A stretch of DNA of 64,000 bases from Helcococcus ovis (GTDB lineage: Bacteria > Bacillota > Clostridia > Tissierellales > Peptoniphilaceae): assembly GCF_004524775.2 (NCBI RefSeq), contig NZ_CP119081.1, forward strand, positions 62,001-126,000, read 5' to 3'. The stretch's first letter is position 1. The number at the start of each line of letters is the position of its first letter. This document shows, piece by piece, positions 9,583 through 18,758 of the stretch. The translations under genes and the position numbers were made by a program. Below the pieces are notes generated by a model. It searched no databases and had not been told where the DNA came from. It was given only the letters and a program-made list of their open reading frames with translations.

Positions 9583-10173
9583 ATGCCATTAGTGCCAACA
9601 GTTATAGAAACGACCAATAGAGGTGAAAGAGCATACGATATATATTCTAGATTATTAAGAGAAAGAATAATTTTTGTATCAGGAGAAATAAATGATCAAA
9701 TGGCAGATATTATAGTAGCACAATTATTGTTATTAGAATTTGAAGATCCTGATAAAGATATACAATTGTATATTAATTCTCCAGGGGGATCTGTAACAGC
9801 AGGATTAGCTATTTATGACACAATGAATTACATTAAACCTGATGTGTCGACTATTTGTATCGGACAAGCTGCAAGTATGGGAGCTGTATTGTTGACAAGT
9901 GGAGCAAAAGGTAAGAGATTTTCTTTACCAAACTCAAATATTTTAATACACCAACCGTTAGGTGGGGCACAAGGTCAAGCAACAGAAATTAGTATAGTTG
10001 CAGAACAAATATTAAAAATCAGAGAAAGATTAAATAAAATACTTTCAGATCAATCAGGTCAAAATATTGAACAAATTAAATTAGATACTGAAAGAGATAA
10101 ATATATGACAGCTCAAGAAGCGTTAGAATATGGTCTAATAGACAAAGTGATTGAAAGTCATAAGGAGATTTAA
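9583..10173 (+). CDS. clpP: ATP-dependent Clp protease proteolytic subunit
   Basis: Serine peptidase that forms the tetradecameric barrel used by ClpX. The catalytic Ser lies in [11 protein letters not shown] (about residue 98), the His in LIHQPLGG (about 123), and the Asp follows in [13 protein letters not shown] (about 172). The 196 residues match the family. The gene ends on the TAATG that starts clpX, so the two are translated together. AAAGGAGG precedes the ATG. No CtsR box is seen in the 30 bases before it. Confidence 0.97.
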   Translation: MPLVPTVIETTNRGERAYDIYSRLLRERIIFVSGEINDQMADIIVAQLLLLEFEDPDKDIQLYINSPGGSVTAGLAIYDTMNYIKPDVSTICIGQAASMGAVLLTSGAKGKRFSLPNSNILIHQPLGGAQGQATEISIVAEQILKIRERLNKILSDQSGQNIEQIKLDTERDKYMTAQEALEYGLIDKVIESHKEI

Positions 10174-11387
10174 TGTCTGAATTTATGGAACATGAATCTT
10201 ATTGCTCATTTTGCGGTAAATCATCAAGTGATGTTAGATTAATTTCCGGCCCAAATAATGTATTTATATGTAATGAATGTGTAGATTTGTGTAAGGAAAT
10301 TTTAACTGAAGAAAAAGAAGTAGTTGATGATATGGATTTTTCAAATCTTCCCATACCACAAGAAATCAAGCAATATCTTGATGAATATGTTATAAAACAA
10401 GATAAAGCTAAAAAAACGTTGGCTGTTTCAGTTTATAATCACTATAAAAGAATTAAATATGCTAAGGAAACAGATACTGAGATTCAAAAATCAAATATTT
10501 GTCTTGTGGGACCAACGGGATCAGGTAAAACTTTATTAGCTCAAACATTGGCTAAAGTTTTGGATGTGCCATTTGCAATAGCTGATGCTACAAGTTTAAC
10601 TGAAGCCGGATATGTTGGGGAAGATGTTGAAAATGTAATATTAAAATTAGTTCAAGCAGCAAATTACGATGTTGAAAAAGCACAAAAAGGTATAATTTAT
10701 ATAGATGAGATAGATAAAATTACTAGAAAATCTGAAAATGTTTCAATTACTAGAGATGTTAGTGGAGAAGGGGTACAACAAGCTTTATTGAAATTAATTG
10801 AAGGGACGATAGCAAATGTACCGCCAAAAGGGGGTAGAAAACACCCTAACCAAGAGTATATCCAAGTAGATACGAGTAATATTTTATTTATAGTTGGTGG
10901 AGCGTTTGAAGGTATTGAAAAGCTTATAGAAAATAGAACTGAAAAGAAATCAATAGGATTTGGAGCAGAATTAGGTGGTAAACATATAGAAAATTTAGGT
11001 GAAAAGCTAAAAAATATTTTACCTCAGGATTTAATGAAATACGGATTAATACCTGAATTTATAGGGCGTATTCCAATAATTGTTACACTTGAAGATTTAA
11101 ACGAAGAAGCTCTAGTTAAAATACTTACGGAGCCTAAAAACGCTTTAATAAAACAATATCAAGAACTATTTAAGTTAGATGGAGTTGATTTAATTTTTGA
11201 AGATGGATCCATTGAAGAGATTGCAAAATTGGCTATAAAAAGAAATACAGGTGCAAGAGGACTAAGAGCCATACTAGAAGATAAATTGTTAGACATTATG
11301 TTTGATATACCAAGTAAAAAAGATATATCTAAGTGCATAGTTAGTGTTGAAACAATAAGGGATAATAAATCTCCACAACTAGTATAG
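10173..11387 (+). CDS. clpX: ATP-dependent Clp protease ATP-binding subunit
   Basis: AAA+ unfoldase that feeds ClpP. The N-terminal zinc-binding domain is present ([12 protein letters not shown], then CNECVDLC), followed by the Walker A motif GPTGSGKT near residue 112, Walker [11 protein letters not shown], and sensor 2 GARGLRA. The IGF ClpP-docking loop is visible (KSIGFGAE). The 404 residues are slightly shorter than many ClpX proteins. The start codon overlaps the clpP stop. Confidence 0.97.
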   Translation: MSEFMEHESYCSFCGKSSSDVRLISGPNNVFICNECVDLCKEILTEEKEVVDDMDFSNLPIPQEIKQYLDEYVIKQDKAKKTLAVSVYNHYKRIKYAKETDTEIQKSNICLVGPTGSGKTLLAQTLAKVLDVPFAIADATSLTEAGYVGEDVENVILKLVQAANYDVEKAQKGIIYIDEIDKITRKSENVSITRDVSGEGVQQALLKLIEGTIANVPPKGGRKHPNQEYIQVDTSNILFIVGGAFEGIEKLIENRTEKKSIGFGAELGGKHIENLGEKLKNILPQDLMKYGLIPEFIGRIPIIVTLEDLNEEALVKILTEPKNALIKQYQELFKLDGVDLIFEDGSIEEIAKLAIKRNTGARGLRAILEDKLLDIMFDIPSKKDISKCIVSVETIRDNKSPQLV

Positions 11388-11407
11388 GGGCTTCTTAGCC
11401 TTTTTTA
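11388..11407 (+). terminator. Short intrinsic terminator after clpX
   Basis: GGCT-TCTT-AGCC followed by six T lies immediately after the clpX stop. The stem is only four pairs plus flanking G, so partial read-through into lon is likely. Confidence 0.6.
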
Positions 11408-11420
11408 TTAAGGAGTATAA

Positions 11421-13769
11421 ATGAATAGTATTTATAAAAAAACTAAATTAAAAATGCCTATGCTTCCACTTAGAGGTATATGGATATATCCATCAATGTC
11501 AATTAGTTTTGATGCCGGAAGAGATTTTTCTAAAAAAGCTATTGAAATTGCAGAACAAAAAGATGCTTACATATTTTTAACTGCACAGATTGATGCAGTG
11601 GCAGAAGAAGCTGATATAGATAATTTTTATACTTATGGGGTTATATCTAAAATCAGACAAAGTATAAAATTACCGGATGGTAATTATAGAGTTTTAGTGG
11701 ATGGATTGTATAGAGCTAAAATTTTAAAATATATTGATAATCAAAGCGGATATTTTGAAGTTGAATTAGAAAAAGTAGAATATGAAGGAGAAAAAGATAG
11801 CATAAAATATGCTGCATCAAAAAAATTGTCTTTAGAATATTTGAAAAATTTTATGGAGTTTAAGAAAAATATTCCTCAAGAAGCTATATATAGTTTGGAA
11901 GAAATTGTAAATCCATCAAAATTTGTGGATACATTAATAACATATATAAATCCTAATATTGCTGAAGTTCAAAAATTTTTAGAAGAATATGATGTAACAA
12001 CAAGACTTGAAAAAGTTATTCAGTATATGGCTAATGATATAGATGTACTAAGATATAAACAAATTATAGAAGATAAAGTAAAAGAACAAATCAATAAAGG
12101 CCAAAAAGAATACTTTTTAAGAGAACAGTTACAAATAATAAAGTCTGAATTAGAAGGTGATGGTAACTCATTAAATTTTGTTGAAGAATATGAAGAAAAA
12201 ATAAATAGTTTACCTATTAGTGAAGAAAATAAAAATTATTTATTAAAAGAGTTATCTAGATTAGAATATATTCCAAATGCATCACCGGAAGTAAATGTTA
12301 TTAGAGGATATTTGGATAATGTATTAGATATTCCATTTGGAAAATTTTCAGATGATGAGATTAACATTGAAAAATCAAGAAAAATATTAGATAAAGATCA
12401 CCATAGCTTAAAAGATGTAAAAGAAAGAATACTTGAGTTTTTAGCAGTTAGAAAATTAAAAGAAGATGTTAAAGGTTCAATTTTATGTCTTGTAGGGCCT
12501 CCGGGAGTTGGTAAAACATCAATAGTTAAATCTGTAGCAGAAAGTATGAATAGAGAATATATCTCTATGAGACTTGGAGGTCTTACAGATGAAAGTGAAA
12601 TTAGAGGTCACAGGAAAACTTATATTGGTGCAATGCCGGGGAGAATAATTACAAGTTTACAAAGAGCAAAAACATTAAATCCGGTATTTTTACTTGATGA
12701 AATAGATAAGGTTGCATCAAGCTATAAGGCAGATCCTGCATCGGCTTTACTTGAAGTTTTGGATCCAAATCAAAATAATGAATTTTTGGACAGATATATT
12801 GAAATACCGGTTGATTTATCAAGAGTTATGTTTGTAACAACAGCAAATACTACATCGACAATACCTAGAGCATTACTTGATCGTATGGAAATAATAGAAT
12901 TATCGGGATATGCAGAATATGATAAGTTAATTATTGCAAAAAAATTCTTACTTCCAAAACAAACTAAAGAAAATGGCTTAAAATCATCTCAATTGCAAGT
13001 TTCAGACAGTGTTCTTGAATTAATTATAAAAAATTATACAAGAGAGTCAGGAGTTAGAAATTTAGAAAGACAAATTGCTAAATTAGCTAGAAAAGCAGCT
13101 ATGAAAATTGTAGAAGGGGCTAAAGTAGTAAGAGTATCTGTTAAAAATTATAGAGAATTTTTAGGTAAAGAAAGAATTTTAGATGATGATATAGTAAGAA
13201 CTCCGGAAGTTGGGATTGTTACAGGTCTTGCATGGACCCCGGTAGGTGGAGAATTACTTCAAATAGAAATAAACACCATGAAAGGAAAAGGTAAAATTCA
13301 ACTGACTGGATCTTTGGGTGATGTTATGAAAGAATCAGCAATGGCTGCACTTTCATATATTCGTTCAAATCAAGAAAAACTTAATATTTCAGAAGAATCA
13401 TTTGAAAAATTAGATATTCATTTACACGTTCCTGAAGGAGCAACACCAAAGGATGGACCATCAGCAGGTATTACAATTTCAACCGGGATAATTTCTGCAC
13501 TTACAAATCGAAAAGTAAGACAAGATATTGCAATGACTGGAGAAGTAACCATTAGAGGTAGAGTTTTACCTATTGGTGGATTAAAAGAAAAATCTCTTGC
13601 AGCACGAAGATATGGAATAAACAATATAATAATTCCTAAACTAAATGAAAAAGATTTAGAGGATATCCCTGAAGAAATTAGAAAAGATATGAATTTCTAT
13701 CCTGTAAGTTCAGTGGAAGAAGTAATAAAGTTAGCATTAGTAAATGAGGAAAAAAATGAAAATAATTAA
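11421..13769 (+). CDS. lon: ATP-dependent Lon protease
   Basis: AAA+ serine protease for damaged and regulatory proteins. The 782 residues fit bacterial LonA. An N-terminal substrate domain (LPLRGIWIYPSMSISFDAGR), a coiled-coil linker, Walker A GPPGVGKTS near residue 360, Walker B FLLDEIDK, and the protease domain with Ser in DGPSAGIT (about 680) and the catalytic Lys in the following IGGLKEKSLAA segment are present. AAGGAG precedes the ATG. Its 3' end overlaps the engB/ysxC reading frame by 14 bases. Confidence 0.97.
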   Translation: MNSIYKKTKLKMPMLPLRGIWIYPSMSISFDAGRDFSKKAIEIAEQKDAYIFLTAQIDAVAEEADIDNFYTYGVISKIRQSIKLPDGNYRVLVDGLYRAKILKYIDNQSGYFEVELEKVEYEGEKDSIKYAASKKLSLEYLKNFMEFKKNIPQEAIYSLEEIVNPSKFVDTLITYINPNIAEVQKFLEEYDVTTRLEKVIQYMANDIDVLRYKQIIEDKVKEQINKGQKEYFLREQLQIIKSELEGDGNSLNFVEEYEEKINSLPISEENKNYLLKELSRLEYIPNASPEVNVIRGYLDNVLDIPFGKFSDDEINIEKSRKILDKDHHSLKDVKERILEFLAVRKLKEDVKGSILCLVGPPGVGKTSIVKSVAESMNREYISMRLGGLTDESEIRGHRKTYIGAMPGRIITSLQRAKTLNPVFLLDEIDKVASSYKADPASALLEVLDPNQNNEFLDRYIEIPVDLSRVMFVTTANTTSTIPRALLDRMEIIELSGYAEYDKLIIAKKFLLPKQTKENGLKSSQLQVSDSVLELIIKNYTRESGVRNLERQIAKLARKAAMKIVEGAKVVRVSVKNYREFLGKERILDDDIVRTPEVGIVTGLAWTPVGGELLQIEINTMKGKGKIQLTGSLGDVMKESAMAALSYIRSNQEKLNISEESFEKLDIHLHVPEGATPKDGPSAGITISTGIISALTNRKVRQDIAMTGEVTIRGRVLPIGGLKEKSLAARRYGINNIIIPKLNEKDLEDIPEEIRKDMNFYPVSSVEEVIKLALVNEEKNENN

Positions 13770-14337
13770 CCCTGAGCTTGAAAAAATAGCAGTTAAACCT
13801 GAACAATATCCATCAAATAATCTTCCGGAAATAGCATTAGCAGGTAGATCAAATGTTGGGAAATCATCTTTGATTAATTCTCTAGTAAATAGAAAAAACT
13901 TAGCAAGGACAAGCTCTAAACCTGGAAAAACAAGAACAGTAAATTTTTATAATATTGACGGAAAATTTAGATTAGTTGATTTGCCGGGTTATGGGTATGC
14001 TGCTGTATCAAAATCTGAAAAAGATAAATGGGCAGAAACAATTGAAACATATTTAAGTGTTAGGGAAAATCTTAGAGAAGTTATTTTACTTGTTGATATA
14101 AGACATGAACCTACAGAAAATGATGTGATGATGTATAATTGGATAATTGAAATGGGATTTTCAGGATATGTGATTGCCACAAAACTTGATAAAATAGGTA
14201 AATCTAGATTGCAACAACATATAAAAACTGTGGCTACTAAACTTGGTATAGATGATAGAAAGAAAATAATTTACTATTCTTCAGAAACTAAGGAAAATAG
14301 AGATTATATATATAAATTTATTGAAGAGATAATATAA
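13756..14337 (+). CDS. ysxC: Ribosome-biogenesis GTP-binding protein YsxC/EngB
   Basis: GTPase needed for late assembly of the 50S ribosomal subunit. G1 is GRSNVGKSSL (about 28-37), G3 is DLPGYGYA, and G4 is TKLDKIGKS. I choose the ATG at 13756 (MKIINPELEK) because GAGGA at 13746-13750 serves it; an ATG at 13744 lies in front of that site. The protein then has 193 residues, the normal length. The start lies inside lon, so the two are coupled; lon-engB adjacency is common. Confidence 0.95.
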   Translation: MKIINPELEKIAVKPEQYPSNNLPEIALAGRSNVGKSSLINSLVNRKNLARTSSKPGKTRTVNFYNIDGKFRLVDLPGYGYAAVSKSEKDKWAETIETYLSVRENLREVILLVDIRHEPTENDVMMYNWIIEMGFSGYVIATKLDKIGKSRLQQHIKTVATKLGIDDRKKIIYYSSETKENRDYIYKFIEEII

Positions 14338-14435
14338 AATTATTGATGATAAACATAAAATATGTTTAATATGATTATAAAATTATTTATATATGTTTTC
14401 TAATAAGGTAATAGATATACAAAATAATTTTTTTA

Positions 14436-14444
14436 TGATATAAT
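14436..14444 (+). promoter_or_regulatory. Extended -10 promoter of the small-ORF/exporter unit
   Basis: TGATATAAT is an extended -10 element 60 bases before the small ORF. It is the only clear promoter between ysxC and the exporter. Confidence 0.5.
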
Positions 14445-14504
14445 TACTTGTAATAGTGAAAGAAAATTTTATACTTTATAATAAAAACGGAGAAAGGAGT
14501 TAAA

Positions 14505-14606
14505 ATGATTAAATTAGATAAGTTATTAATAAAAGAAAAAGAAATATTTGGTTTGAAAACGACTTTTGAAGTTTTAGATAAAGATTGGGGAACTATACTC
14601 ACCTAA
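14505..14606 (+). CDS. 33-residue peptide: leader peptide or small export substrate
   Basis: A short ORF with a very good ribosome site (AAAGGAG, spacing 6). The peptide starts MIKLDKLLIKEKEIFG and ends DKDWGTILT. It is charged in its first half and has no signal sequence or GG site. It lies between an extended -10 promoter and a strong terminator (14694-14727) that precedes the ABC exporter. Two readings fit: a small peptide exported by that transporter, or a translated leader that controls read-through of the terminator. I do not recognise the peptide. The CCTAATGTTAGG palindrome overlaps its stop codon. Confidence 0.45.
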   Translation: MIKLDKLLIKEKEIFGLKTTFEVLDKDWGTILT

Positions 14607-14693
14607 TGTTAGGCTTATGAGATCAAGAGTTACTTAATTTATATAATCTTGAGGAAGCGAGCATATTTTATAATTTTAATTGATAATTATTTT

Positions 14694-14727
14694 AAATCAG
14701 AAAGATTTTTCTTTCTGATTTTTTTTA
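14694..14727 (+). terminator. Strong intrinsic terminator or attenuator before the exporter
   Basis: AAATCAGAAAG and CTTTCTGATTT form an 11-pair stem with a short T-rich loop, followed by six or more T. It lies between the small ORF and the exporter with no separate promoter seen after it, so exporter expression probably depends on read-through. Confidence 0.8.
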
Positions 14728-14742
14728 TGTGAAGGAGAAAAA

Positions 14743-16345
14743 ATGAATTTTTTATATTATTTAAGGAAAAAGTGGAAGTTAACCTCAGTTATAATATTAT
14801 TAAATATATTAGAACAATTTTGTGTAGTATTTTGGGGATTTTCAACAGCTAAACTTATTACTAATATATCTGGGAAAAATATTAATGAGTTTAGGTTTTG
14901 GCTTATATTAATGATAGCAGACATAACAATTTGGATATTTGAGATATACTTAAAAAAAATATATTATCAAAAATGGGTCCAAGAAACTAATATAGAGATA
15001 AGGAAAGATATAACAAAAAAATTATTAAATACAGATTACAATGAATATGTAAAAAAAGACACAGGAGCATATATTTCATGGTTAACAAATGATATTTCAA
15101 TGATAAATGATTATGGTTTTGATGTTTTGAATTATGTAATTGGACAAGTTATTTCAATTATTTTTAGCGTAATTGCAACAGTATACTTTAATTTTTCTAT
15201 ATTATTTACAATGATTATTTTAGCGATATTTGTTATAAATGCACCAAAGTTATTTAAGAAAAAAGTACAATCTGAAATGGAAAAAGTAAGTATTGAAAAT
15301 GAGAATTTAACAAATGATTTAACCGATATTTTTAACGGATATGAAGATTTAAAATTTTTGAACTTAGAAGATTATATGATTAATAGAGTAGAAAGATCAT
15401 CACGAAAATTAGCTAGACAAAGGTATATTTATGCAGATATATCAGGAAAAATGTCAAGTGTTGTAAATGGAACAAGTTTAGTAAGTCAAGTAATATTATT
15501 TTCTCAAACAGCATATTTGTTTTTTTTATGGATTATTACCAATAGGCGCAATAAGTGGTATTCAATATTTTTCAGCGCTTATATTTTCAGGTTTAACTGG
15601 ATTATCTGCAAATTTACTGGAAATGAAAGCTGTAAATCCAATATTTAAGAAATTTGATAATATAATTGAAAGTAAAAGTATTGAATTATTAAAAATTAAT
15701 TCATCATTAAATAATTCAATTGATTTTAAAAATATAAATTTTAGGTATGGTAATAATACAAAAATATTAAATAATTTCAGTTATAACTTTGAAAAAGGGA
15801 AAAAATATGTGATAATAGGAGATTCCGGTAAAGGTAAAACTACATTATTAAATATTTTAATAGGAAAATTGGAAAATTATGATGGAGATATAATGTGGGA
15901 TAATAAAAATATTAAGGAAATAAACAAAGATTCAATAAGAAATAAAATTATATATTTGAATCAAAATCCTCACATATTTAATGCTAGTATAAAAGAAAAT
16001 ATTCTTTTATCAGAAAATATAAGTATAGATAGATTAAATAAAGTCATAAAAGATGTAGGTTTGGAACCTTGGATTAAAACTTTGCCAGATGGTATAAATA
16101 CAATCATAAAAATGAATGGAAAAAACATTTCAGGAGGACAAAAGCAAAGAATAGTAATTGCAAGAGGATTATTGAGAAATAAAGATATTATTTTACTTGA
16201 CGAATCTACATCATCACTCCATAATGAAGCAGCAGTTGAAATTGAAAAAATGATATTTTCAAATAATGATTTAACAGTAATTATGGTTACTCATTTATTA
16301 AGGGAAGAAATAAAAAATATGATAGATGATATTATAAAAATGTAG
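14743..16345 (+). pseudogene. ABC exporter (TMD-NBD), frameshifted in a T8 tract
   Basis: Two overlapping frames make one half-transporter. The first frame (14743-15648) encodes the membrane domain with several helices and an EYVKKDTGAYISWLTNDIS segment. After eight T at 15520-15527 it drifts into nonsense. The other frame continues with GLLPIGAISGIQYFSALIFS, then the ATPase with P-loop GDSGKGKTT, signature SGGQKQR and Walker B ILLDEST. Removing one T joins them into a protein of about 533 residues. Possible causes are real decay, phase variation, transcriptional slippage, or a sequencing error. The substrate is unknown; the upstream 33-residue peptide is a candidate. Confidence 0.8.
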
Positions 16346-16354
16346 GAGAAAACA

Positions 16355-17068
16355 ATGAGTATAAGCTATGGAGTAGAAGAATATATTAACAGAAATTTTT
16401 TATCCTTAAATCGGAATATCTATCGTATTATAAATAAAAGTAGGACTTATTTTAAGTTAGCTAAAAGTGATAAAGATATAATAGTTTTAATTTCTAAAAG
16501 TGATTTTGATGAAAATACTAAAAAAATTTTTGAAACGATTAAAGATGTTTATCCGAATATAGAAGTTATCTATTATTCAATATATAATAAAAATTCAATG
16601 ATAAACGTAAAAATGTTTTTTAAGGAAAATAAAACAGCCATATTAGTAGGAGCATCAGGGGCTGGCAAATCAACCTTAACTAATTATTTGCTATCGATAG
16701 AAAATGCAGTAATACAAGATGTTAGAAGTGATGGAAAAGGAAAACACACAACCACATCAAGCTCTCTTTATTATTTGCCGGAAACTAATTCGTATTTGAT
16801 AGATACACCAGGGTTTAAGACAATTTCCACAAGAAGAGAAGTAGATGAAGATATTTTATTTGAAGAGATAAGCAAATTGAGTAATTTTTGTAAATTTAAT
16901 GATTGCAAACATGATACAGAACCTGGATGTGCTGTAAAAAAAGCAATTGAAAATGGAGATTTATCAAGAGAGTTATATGATAGATATCTTATAAATAAAG
17001 ATAAGGAACTTCGATTTAAAAAGTTTGAAAAAAAGAAATTTGCAAAAAAAGAGAGAAAAAAGATATAA
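16355..17068 (+). CDS. RsgA-like circularly permuted GTPase lacking the OB fold
   Basis: A 237-residue relative of the ribosome small-subunit GTPase RsgA. G4-like SKSD is at 47-50, G1 GASGAGKST at 99-107, G3 DTPG at 150-153, the permuted G4-G1-G3 order of the family. The zinc knuckle is intact (C179, C184, H186, C192). The N-terminal OB-fold, about 70 residues that bind 16S rRNA in RsgA, is missing. It starts nine bases after the exporter, with AGGAG in front, so it is probably co-transcribed. It may be a paralogue, with the full-length RsgA elsewhere. Confidence 0.75.
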   Translation: MSISYGVEEYINRNFLSLNRNIYRIINKSRTYFKLAKSDKDIIVLISKSDFDENTKKIFETIKDVYPNIEVIYYSIYNKNSMINVKMFFKENKTAILVGASGAGKSTLTNYLLSIENAVIQDVRSDGKGKHTTTSSSLYYLPETNSYLIDTPGFKTISTRREVDEDILFEEISKLSNFCKFNDCKHDTEPGCAVKKAIENGDLSRELYDRYLINKDKELRFKKFEKKKFAKKERKKI

Positions 17069-17118
17069 TATTAAAAACTTATTAGATTTTATAAGTCTAG
17101 TATTATATGTGAAGCAAT

Positions 17119-17183
17119 GGAATTCCTTTTAAGGTTTTTTAAAAAGAATTCCCAAAATATATGAAATTAGGGAATTCTTTTTT
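17119..17183 (+). terminator. Convergent terminator with two alternative hairpins
   Basis: Three GGAATTC-like blocks occur at 17119-17125, 17145-17153 and 17170-17177. The middle one can pair with either neighbour; the downstream hairpin GAATTCCC/GGGAATTC is followed by T6. It lies between convergent genes and can end transcripts from both sides. Confidence 0.65.
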
Positions 17184-17210
17184 ATTTTTATATTTTTATT
17201 TTCAACAAAT

Positions 17211-17864
17211 TTAAAATATTAATCTATATAAAGCCTCATATCCATATTGCATAATATATAAAATAATTCCTATTGCCCAGAATTTTAAGAATGCTGTTAT
17301 TATAAAAAATCTATGAAACTTAAAATCGGTCATACCACATATCATGCAAGAAATATCATCAGGCATAAATGGTACGATAAGCACTATTATAAACATTTTC
17401 TCTATTTTATTGCCTTTATTTAGCCAATCAATTTGTTTGTTTATAGCTTTTTCGGTAAATAGTAACCCGATGAATTTTTTACCATATTTTCTACCTAAAT
17501 AAAAGTTTATAACTGAACCTATCATTATTGCAACATAATTCAGCATAAAGCCGATTAATGGACCATATGCTATAACAACTGATAAATTAGTTATACCCGA
17601 TGGATTTACAGGAAAAACTGTGAAAAACGCTTGTAACACTATAAAAAATAATGGAGCAAAAATTCCAAATTTTGAAAGTAGATTTGCAAATTTTTCTCTA
17701 TCAACAAAATAACCTTCTCTAAATGCTAATATAGTTAAAACGATAATAACTAGAGCAATTATTAATCCAAAAAATTTTAATATTTTTCTTTTTTTGTTAA
17801 TTTTATTATCTAAATGTTCTTCTTTAATTTTTTCTAATTTTTGTTTGTAATTATCTTGAGTCAT
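17211..17864 (-). CDS. TVP38/TMEM64 family membrane protein
   Basis: A 217-residue integral membrane protein of the SNARE-associated/DedA-like superfamily. A charged N-terminus precedes a helix (FFGLIIALVIIVLTILAF). The core shows FPVNPSGITNLSVVIAYGPL and GSVINFYLGRKYGKKF, followed by VPFMPDDISCMICG, which are the family's re-entrant-loop motifs. I set the start at 17864 (MTQDNYK) because GGAGGAAG precedes it directly; an in-frame ATG at 17888 has no such site. Family members are linked to lipid scrambling or transport, and the role here is not known. Confidence 0.8.
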   Translation of the reverse strand: MTQDNYKQKLEKIKEEHLDNKINKKRKILKFFGLIIALVIIVLTILAFREGYFVDREKFANLLSKFGIFAPLFFIVLQAFFTVFPVNPSGITNLSVVIAYGPLIGFMLNYVAIMIGSVINFYLGRKYGKKFIGLLFTEKAINKQIDWLNKGNKIEKMFIIVLIVPFMPDDISCMICGMTDFKFHRFFIITAFLKFWAIGIILYIMQYGYEALYRLIF

Positions 17865-17931
17865 TCTTCCTCCAAAATAATAGTACATTTAAATCAATTT
17901 AAATTCAAATATATTACTATTTTTTAAATTA

Positions 17932-17954
17932 AAAAGAGGCAAGATTGCCTCTTA
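17932..17954 (-). terminator. Terminator of the rubredoxin gene
   Basis: On the reverse strand AAGAGGCAA-TC-TTGCCTCTT forms a nine-pair hairpin followed by TTT, 14 bases after the rubredoxin stop. Confidence 0.8.
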
Positions 17955-17967
17955 TGTATAATCTATT

Positions 17968-18126
17968 TTATAATTCTTCAAATAAGCTTTTATCAACTCC
18001 ACATATTGGACATGTCCAATCTTCAGGAATTTCATCAAAAGATGTACCCGGTTCTATACCACTATCTGGGTCACCCACCTCCGGATCATAGATATAACCA
18101 CACGCTGTACATTCCCACTTTGTCAT
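17968..18126 (-). CDS. Rubredoxin
   Basis: A 52-residue one-iron electron carrier. Both cysteine pairs that hold the iron are present: [13 protein letters not shown] near the N-terminus (C6, C9) and WTCPICGV near residue 39-46. [17 protein letters not shown] lies between them, as in typical rubredoxins. AAGGGGGAAG precedes the ATG. It stands alone as a single-gene unit with its own terminator. In anaerobes such proteins donate electrons to oxygen- or peroxide-reducing enzymes; the partner is not encoded here. Confidence 0.95.
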   Translation of the reverse strand: MTKWECTACGYIYDPEVGDPDSGIEPGTSFDEIPEDWTCPICGVDKSLFEEL

Positions 18127-18260
18127 AAAACTTCCCCCTTAAATTGTATATTATATCTACAATTATATATTATATTATTAAAAATTTAAACTATTCATAA
18201 ATATGATTAAAATTTACTTAGTTTGGGTAACATTATAGTGCAATGTATAAAGGAGGGCAG

Positions 18261-18641
18261 ATGGAATATTTTTTTTATAAAGAATTTTGCGGTGGAATAA
18301 AGAATATAAATAAACTGGTTGATAAAATATTGAAAGATGTCACTCCTATTTTAAATGAAGATTTGCTTTTTGATATAAGGCTTATATTAAATGAGCTTTT
18401 AATAAATTGCCATGAACACGGAAATAAGTATGATGAAAAAAAATGTATAGAATTAGAATTTATGATTAATGATAAAACAATTTATTTTTCTGTTAGAGAT
18501 GAAGGAAAGGGTATTACAGATAGAAAAACTTATGAAAATAGTGAATGCAAATGTCATGGTAGAGGATTGATATTAGTTGAATCTTTAGTTGATGATATTA
18601 AGTTTGAAAAAAATAAAGTAAAGTGTTTTATAAAATTATAG
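18261..18641 (+). CDS. Anti-sigma-factor-type ATP-binding protein (RsbW/SpoIIAB-like)
   Basis: A 126-residue single-domain GHKL ATPase. The N box is LNELLINCHEHGNKYD, the G1 box VRDEGKGITD, and the G2 box CHGRGLILVESL. Small proteins of this build act as anti-sigma kinases or histidine-kinase-like switches. No sigma factor or anti-anti-sigma gene is next to it. I choose ATG 18261, which has AGGAGG at 18251-18256; an ATG at 18243 lies in front of that site. It is monocistronic, with a terminator right after the stop. Confidence 0.8.
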   Translation: MEYFFYKEFCGGIKNINKLVDKILKDVTPILNEDLLFDIRLILNELLINCHEHGNKYDEKKCIELEFMINDKTIYFSVRDEGKGITDRKTYENSECKCHGRGLILVESLVDDIKFEKNKVKCFIKL

Positions 18642-18676
18642 CTCCATTATCTTTTTGGATAAGATGGAGTTTTTTT
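18642..18676 (+). terminator. Intrinsic terminator
   Basis: CTCCAT pairs with ATGGAG, with further partial pairing inside, followed by seven T. It begins at the base after the stop codon. Confidence 0.75.
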
Positions 18677-18758
18677 ATTTAATTATGTTCAATTTTGTGA
18701 TAAAATCTATTTTGTGAAAAATACGAGTTAATTAAGAAGTGACCCAGGGAGGGTACAG

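Noticed and set aside
14607-14742. T-box riboswitch between the small ORF and the exporter
   Set aside because: No AGGGTGGnACCGCG-type T-box sequence is present.
15623-16345. Separate ATPase gene starting at 15623
   Set aside because: Its first codons continue the membrane domain of the exporter in the other frame; it is the second part of one frameshifted gene.
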